Positions 60,020 through 64,000 of a stretch of 64,000 bases of DNA are shown one piece after another (position 1 is the first letter of the stretch; each line of letters starts with the position of its first letter). The translations under genes and the position numbers were made by a program. The stretch covers positions 62,001-126,000 of the forward strand of contig JAIQEY010000001.1 in NCBI GenBank assembly GCA_020073565.1, read 5' to 3'. The stretch is from Terriglobia bacterium. GTDB lineage: Bacteria > Acidobacteriota > Terriglobia > Terriglobales > Acidobacteriaceae. The notes beneath the pieces were generated by a model that had not been told where the DNA came from, did not search any database, and saw only the letters and a program-made list of their open reading frames with translations.

Positions 60020-62398
60020 TCACACGTTCGCCGATGCCGACAAAAAATTGCCTTTGGCAGACGCGATCAGACTGGCAACATCCAGCACATCGGTGATTCG
60101 CTTCTGAATGACGGCCGAGCCGAGCACACCCTTGCGACCCGTCTGGCGCTCGATAACAAAAGTTTCCTCGACAATGTCGAGAATGCGGTCGATCACCAGC
60201 CCGATGCGGCGCTCCTGATCCGCATAGACGACCACTTGGACGGACTGCTCGGATTCACTGTCTGCCTTGCTTTTCATCTGGAGAACGTCTGAAACACGAA
60301 TCAAGGGCATGATCCCGCCGCGGTATTGCACCGCTTCGCGGTCGTCCGCTATCTCGATCGCATCCGCTTGAAATTCTTCCAGACGGTCCACCACGGACAG
60401 ATCGATGGCCATCCGGCCGTTCTTGCCGTACTGGAACAGCAGCACCGGCCTACGAATGCCGTTACTCTGGGTGGCGGCCTGCTTCGCGTCGGCCTCCGCG
60501 AGTGCATGGTCGTGCGTCACATTCACGACGCGGGCGCATTGTGCCAGGCCCAGCACGTCAAGGATCAGCGCAACCCTGCCGTCTCCCATGATGGTGGCAC
60601 CGGCATACACGTTGATGCTCTTCAATTGCTTGTTAAGCGGCTTGACAACGATCTCTTCCGTATCGTTGATCTCGTCCACCACCAGGCCAAATTGCCGATC
60701 GTCGGCCTGCAAGACAACGATGTTGACGTTGCGGCATTCATCGGGATCGCCAGCAGGAGCGGCATTCCTGGTCGGTGCACCTTGCTCTTGGAAGTTCTTC
60801 TCCACTTTCAGTTCGCGGTTCAGGTAGGCAAGGGGCAACAGCCTTCCCCGCAACCGGTACACCGGTGCACCGTGGACTAGCTCAATGCCTTTACGCGCCT
60901 GCTCACCTTCCAGCCGGACCAATTCCAGCAGGCTTACCTGTGGAATGGCATATCGGTCGCCAGCACTGGTCACGATCAGGGCGGGAATGATTGCGAGCGT
61001 CAGCGGAATCTTCATGCGTACGGTCGAGCCTTGTCCGGGCTTGGATTGCACATCGACGGTGCCACCGATCTTCTCGATGTTGGTTTTGACAACGTCCATC
61101 CCGACGCCGCGCCCGGACACATTGGTGACTTTCTCGGCTGTCGAAAAACCGGGCAAGAAGATCAAATTCGCGATCTCGCGATCGCTCATGCGCGCCGCCT
61201 GGTCGGCGGCCACCAATCCTTTCTGAATCGCTTTGTTGCGAATTCTGTCGTGATCCAAGCCCGACCCGTCATCGCTGATCTCAATGTTGACTTGCCCACC
61301 TTCATGAAACGCCCGCAGTAACAGGCATCCCTCGGGATTCTTGCCGGCCGCCTGCCTCACCTCAGGACGCTCAATGCCGTGGTCAACCGCATTTCGAACC
61401 AGATGGGTCAGTGGATCTTTGATCGCCTCGATAATGGTCTTGTCGAGCTCAGTGTCCTTGCCTTCCATGACGATGCGAACCTGCTTGCCGCATCCCAGGG
61501 CCACGTCGCGCACGGTACGCGGAAACTTGCTCCAAATGTTGCCGATGGGCTGCATGCGCGTCTTCATCACGCCTTCCTGCAGTTCGGTGGTAATGAGGTT
61601 GAGGCGTTGGCTGGTCGCGAGCAATCCACTCTCTTCGGCGGAGTTTGTGTACTGCAAGACTTGGTTGCGAGCCAGTACCAACTCACCTACCAGGTTCATG
61701 AGTTGGTCGAGCAGGCTGACATCCACCCGGATTGTGCTGTCACTGGCGCTCTGCCCGCGGCCCTGTTGCTGCTGGACGTTCAACGCCTCCAGCACTTCCT
61801 GCGGTTTCACGGATCCTTTTTCCAGCAAAATCTCGCCGAGGAGGCGTGGGTCTCCCTCGCTCTGCTGCTGTACCGCTTCGCGGATATCACTGACCTTAGC
61901 CGCACCTTGGCTGATAAGCAGGTCGCCGAGGTTCGGAACCGGCTGTGACATGTCCTTTTTGGGGGCCTCTTCCTTGGCCGGCGCTGGTACGGGAGCCGGG
62001 GCCTGTTCCGTCTTCGCCTGCAGCAAGCGTGTCAAGGTGGCAATCAATTCCTGGTCGTTACGCTCCCCTTCACTGCCCGCGGATTCAATGCTTCCCAGCA
62101 TCTGGCGGACCACGTCCACCATGGTCAGCAGGGCGGTCGTAATTTCAGGGTTCAGCGTAAGCAGGCCGTCGCGCAATCGCGACAACAAGTTTTCACCGAC
62201 ATGAGTGACGGCTTCCAGCTTGGAAAACGCCAGGAAGCCTGATGTACCTTTGATCGTATGAATCGTACGGAAAACACTGGCCAGGATCTCGCGATCCGCG
62301 GGATTGTTCTCGAGCGCAATCAGGTCCCGGTCGAGACGGTCCAGGTTCTCGTAGCTCTCCACCAGGAATTCTTTGACGATTTCCGAATCATCGCTCAT
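60020..62398 (-). CDS. cheA: chemotaxis histidine kinase CheA with MshEN-like insert and two CheW-like domains
   Basis: The 792-residue CheA has an Hpt (P1) domain with phospho-His in FRTIHTIKGTSGFL (H47). Residues ~156-211 contain a tandem MshEN/GspE-N-like repeat, LGDLLISQGAAKVSDIREAV and LGEILLEKGSVKPQEVLEAL, where a CheY/CheB-docking P2 domain is usual. Then come the dimerisation domain (LLDQLMNLVGELVLARNQVL), the ATPase (DPLTHLVRNAVDHGIE; GRGVGMDVVKTNIEKIGGTV), the P5 CheW-like domain (~475-600) and a second CheW-like domain (~640-785; PVLLFQYGKNGRMAIDLSVV). It is the first gene of the chemotaxis operon; no clear promoter is seen upstream. Confidence 0.95.
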   Translation of the reverse strand: MSDDSEIVKEFLVESYENLDRLDRDLIALENNPADREILASVFRTIHTIKGTSGFLAFSKLEAVTHVGENLLSRLRDGLLTLNPEITTALLTMVDVVRQMLGSIESAGSEGERNDQELIATLTRLLQAKTEQAPAPVPAPAKEEAPKKDMSQPVPNLGDLLISQGAAKVSDIREAVQQQSEGDPRLLGEILLEKGSVKPQEVLEALNVQQQQGRGQSASDSTIRVDVSLLDQLMNLVGELVLARNQVLQYTNSAEESGLLATSQRLNLITTELQEGVMKTRMQPIGNIWSKFPRTVRDVALGCGKQVRIVMEGKDTELDKTIIEAIKDPLTHLVRNAVDHGIERPEVRQAAGKNPEGCLLLRAFHEGGQVNIEISDDGSGLDHDRIRNKAIQKGLVAADQAARMSDREIANLIFLPGFSTAEKVTNVSGRGVGMDVVKTNIEKIGGTVDVQSKPGQGSTVRMKIPLTLAIIPALIVTSAGDRYAIPQVSLLELVRLEGEQARKGIELVHGAPVYRLRGRLLPLAYLNRELKVEKNFQEQGAPTRNAAPAGDPDECRNVNIVVLQADDRQFGLVVDEINDTEEIVVKPLNKQLKSINVYAGATIMGDGRVALILDVLGLAQCARVVNVTHDHALAEADAKQAATQSNGIRRPVLLFQYGKNGRMAIDLSVVDRLEEFQADAIEIADDREAVQYRGGIMPLIRVSDVLQMKSKADSESEQSVQVVVYADQERRIGLVIDRILDIVEETFVIERQTGRKGVLGSAVIQKRITDVLDVASLIASAKGNFLSASANV

Positions 62399-62888
62399 CG
62401 GCGAGTTCTCCCTCCGACTTCCCCAGCTTTGCCGTGTGCTATGGTCAATTTGTTTCCGGAAGCTTCAGATCGAGACCACCCGAACCCAGAGAGGTAGCGC
62501 CGGTGGCGCGCCCATGAGGTCAGGTCGCCTTTCGGCGAGAAATGCAGGCCGAATTTCTGACCTCGGTGGACCATCACTATTCTTCAATCGAATGCTCTCG
62601 TTGTGAGCTGGTTCAACCGTTAGAAATCGGTTAGGGCGGAATCCAGCGGCATCCTATAAGGAGCACTTGCTCTACCAAAAGAAAGTTGAGTACGTGACCA
62701 GCTCATGGCGAGCTGATTACCTTCGTCAGTGCGCGCAGTACGGCCGACCCGGACCTGCTCAGACGCGTGCCGCCGAGCTCTTCAGATCGAGAATCAGTTC
62801 TGGTTGACGGGAGATGGAAGGGAAAGGCCTGGGTGAAGACCGGGCAGCTTCGCAGATTTCGCGAACAACTCGCGGGAAGGCAACAGTT
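62399..62888. other. intergenic region upstream of cheA
   Basis: About 490 bp with no supportable gene, sigma-54 or FliA promoter. A short inverted repeat CAGCTC-N5-GAGCTG occurs near 62699-62715. It should contain the cheA promoter. Confidence 0.35.
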
Positions 62889-63023
62889 CTAACTTCGGCT
62901 CAACCTCTTGATCGAACTCAGCAAGCGATGCGGCCACTCATAACCGCAGCCGCATCGCAACGGTGTGGTCGGGGTAGGGCGCTGCAACTGACTTCCACAG
63001 ACCGGACATTTTCGCATCCACAT
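62889..63023 (-). CDS. small zinc-ribbon protein
   Basis: A 44-residue reading frame on the minus strand starting MWMRKCPVCGSQLQRPTP and continuing with LRCGCGYEWPHRLLSSIKRL. The CPxCG and CGCGYEW motifs make a four-cysteine zinc ribbon, as in small rubredoxin-like or ribosomal-type knuckle proteins. A GTG at 63047 with GGAG upstream could extend it to 52 residues. Two palindromes lie 45-110 bp upstream (63093-63131). The overlapping frames at 62814-63209 (plus) and 62938-63192 (minus) have no such motif and are judged spurious. Function is unknown. Confidence 0.6.
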   Translation of the reverse strand: MWMRKCPVCGSQLQRPTPTTPLRCGCGYEWPHRLLSSIKRLSRS

Positions 63024-63092
63024 AATTGTTCCAGCGCGGGCGCACACAACCCCGCTCCAGCTTCATGTTTTGCCCAGCAGGGGAAAATTTCA

Positions 63093-63131
63093 ATTCGTAC
63101 GAATGCTCACTCTTGGGGCGTAGAAATACGC
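63093..63131. promoter_or_regulatory. two palindromes upstream of the zinc-ribbon gene
   Basis: ATTCGTACGAAT (63093-63104) is a perfect 12-bp palindrome. GCGTAGAAATACGC (63118-63131) has perfect 5-bp arms around GAAA. The latter resembles sites of NarL/FixJ-type regulators (TACG-type half-sites), and a NarL-family sensor kinase is encoded next door. Confidence 0.5.
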
Positions 63132-63195
63132 ATGTCGGGTCGGGATAACAGGCGGCCGGATCGATTAGGCACAAGCCAGAAAACGATGCCACCCT

Positions 63196-64000
63196 TCAGC
63201 CTTGAGTAGAGTGTGAACGGGCGGACATCGCGACTTCGCGCGCCAGCCCCTGCATCGGAATTTCAACCTTCAAGGTTGTTCCCCGATGCGGCTCGCTCTC
63301 CAGGGTGACAACGCCTCGCACCAGTCGAACGCGCTCTTTGATGCTCACGAGGCCAAGCCCGCCCGCGATTCGCGGCTGACCGGTGCGGAAACCCACGCCG
63401 CGATCCGACACGGTGAGACGCAGCGCATCGCCCGAGCGCTCCACCAGCACGCTCGCGTTCGTCGTTGCAGCGTGTTTGGCCACATTCTGCAGGGCTTCCT
63501 GCGTTACGCGATAGATGCATAATGCCACCGGTGGGGACACATCCTCGAATGTCCCGGAAGACCCAAAGGACACATTCACGCCCGTCGACGAAGAGAACTC
63601 CCGGCAGTGCGACTGCAGCGCGGTCGCGATGTCGCAATAATCAAGGACGGCCGGATGCAATTTGTGCGACAACTCGCGAACCTTCGAGGAGAGCAGTGAA
63701 AGCTGGTCACGCACCCCCTCCAACTGCTGGAAGGGCTCCGACTTGGGGTCCGGAAGCTTTCGCCGAATGCTGCCCAGCGACAGACTAATGCCCGTGATCT
63801 GCTGGTTGAGATCATCATGCAATTCCCGTGCAATCCGCGTCCGTTCCTGCTCCTGGGCATTGATCAAGCGTTCCGTGAGCGCCTTGATTTCTTCTTCGGC
63901 GGCAGTCCGCTCGGCGACCTGCCGAGCGAGTTCTTGGTTGCGGCGCTCCACGTTCTGCAGAAGCAGGCGATAGGCGAACCACAGCATCAACAGGACGAAC
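63196..64000 (-). CDS. NarL-family sensor histidine kinase (5' part beyond window)
   Basis: About 268 C-terminal residues are seen; the frame is open to the right edge and begins there with a transmembrane helix (FVLLMLWFAYRLLLQ). A coiled coil (ELARQVAERTAAEEEIKALT) leads to the HisKA_3 dimerisation helix with the phospho-His in ERTRIARELHDDLNQQITGI (ELHDDLNQ). The HATPase domain has ALCIYRVTQEALQNVAKHAA, LTVSDRGVGF and GGLGLVSIKERVRLVRG. The cognate response regulator does not follow directly; instead the zinc-ribbon gene lies about 150 bp downstream. Confidence 0.92.
   Translation of the reverse strand, partial: FVLLMLWFAYRLLLQNVERRNQELARQVAERTAAEEEIKALTERLINAQEQERTRIARELHDDLNQQITGISLSLGSIRRKLPDPKSEPFQQLEGVRDQLSLLSSKVRELSHKLHPAVLDYCDIATALQSHCREFSSSTGVNVSFGSSGTFEDVSPPVALCIYRVTQEALQNVAKHAATTNASVLVERSGDALRLTVSDRGVGFRTGQPRIAGGLGLVSIKERVRLVRGVVTLESEPHRGTTLKVEIPMQGLAREVAMSARSHSTQG

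Noticed and set aside
62814-63209. Plus-strand 131-residue frame, and minus-strand 84-residue frame 62938-63192
   Set aside because: No motif in either; the zinc-ribbon frame in the same place has clear CxxC motifs and a stop in a sensible position.
1-64000. tRNA, rRNA, CRISPR arrays, insertion sequences, prophage
   Set aside because: No cloverleaf, spaced-repeat arrays, transposase or integrase motifs were recognised on either strand.

Overview
The window looks like one stretch of a Gram-negative bacterial chromosome, most likely Acidobacteriota (Terriglobia/Koribacter-like). That is inference from the protein families: a zinc-knuckle plus MshEN protein, an HGSNAT/DUF1624 membrane protein, an EAL-HDOD protein, a GspE-N-like insert in CheA, and a periplasmic flagellar P-ring/L-ring set. 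No RNA gene, CRISPR array or insertion sequence was recognised.

Layout. (1) 1-4902, minus strand: part of a respiratory complex I operon, in transcription order nuoA - small PH-like gene - nuoC - nuoD - nuoH - nuoJ - nuoK. nuoB, nuoI and nuoEFG are not in the visible part. (2) 5004-6083, minus: a three-gene accessory operon (RHH-like regulator, DoxX-like membrane protein, His-rich unknown protein) headed by a cluster of perfect palindromes. (3) 6171-9886, minus: flbD and two different stator pairs (motAB twice). (4) 10208-18387, plus: a Cys-rich small protein, a glycosyltransferase-TPR protein, fliC-fliD-fliS, an acyltransferase-like membrane protein and a SpoIIE-type phosphatase. (5) 18614-48088, minus: the main flagellar block. 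In transcription order it reads flrB-flrC-flgB-flgC-fliE-F-G-H-I-J, fliK-flgD-flgE, fliL-fliN-like-fliO-P-Q-R-flhB-flhA-fliA-MshEN protein, an HDOD gene, flgF-G-A-H-I-J and flgM-N-K-L. (6) 48364-53516, plus: PilZ, fliM, FliY-type fliN, cheY, cheX, a second flgM and an EAL-HDOD gene. (7) 53790-62398, minus: cheA-cheW-mcp-cheB-cheR-HDOD. (8) A short zinc-ribbon gene and the 3' part of a NarL-family sensor kinase at the right edge.

Regulation can be read directly. A sigma-54 plus FlrBC-type two-component cascade is indicated by -24/-12 elements with GG-N10-GC spacing before flrB, fliM, fliK, flgF and the glycosyltransferase gene. A later FliA (sigma-28) tier is indicated by TAAAGTYT-N12-GCCGATWA elements before motA, fliC, flgM, an HDOD gene, cheY and the EAL-HDOD gene, plus one that points antisense to fliJ. 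The most striking unexplained signal is an identical 19-bp palindrome, CTAGGCAGATGTTGCCTAG, placed exactly 7 bp downstream of the -12 element of both the flrB and the fliM sigma-54 promoters, with two variant copies upstream of fliK. It is probably the binding site of the flagellar sigma-54 activator or of an unknown co-regulator.

Together the genes encode a nearly complete basal body, export gate, hook, filament, two stators and a chemosensory array. Several components are unusual: a FliO without an obvious membrane anchor, an FlgH without a lipobox cysteine, a very short FlgD, two FlgM proteins, and CheA with an MshEN-like insert that could couple it to c-di-GMP.
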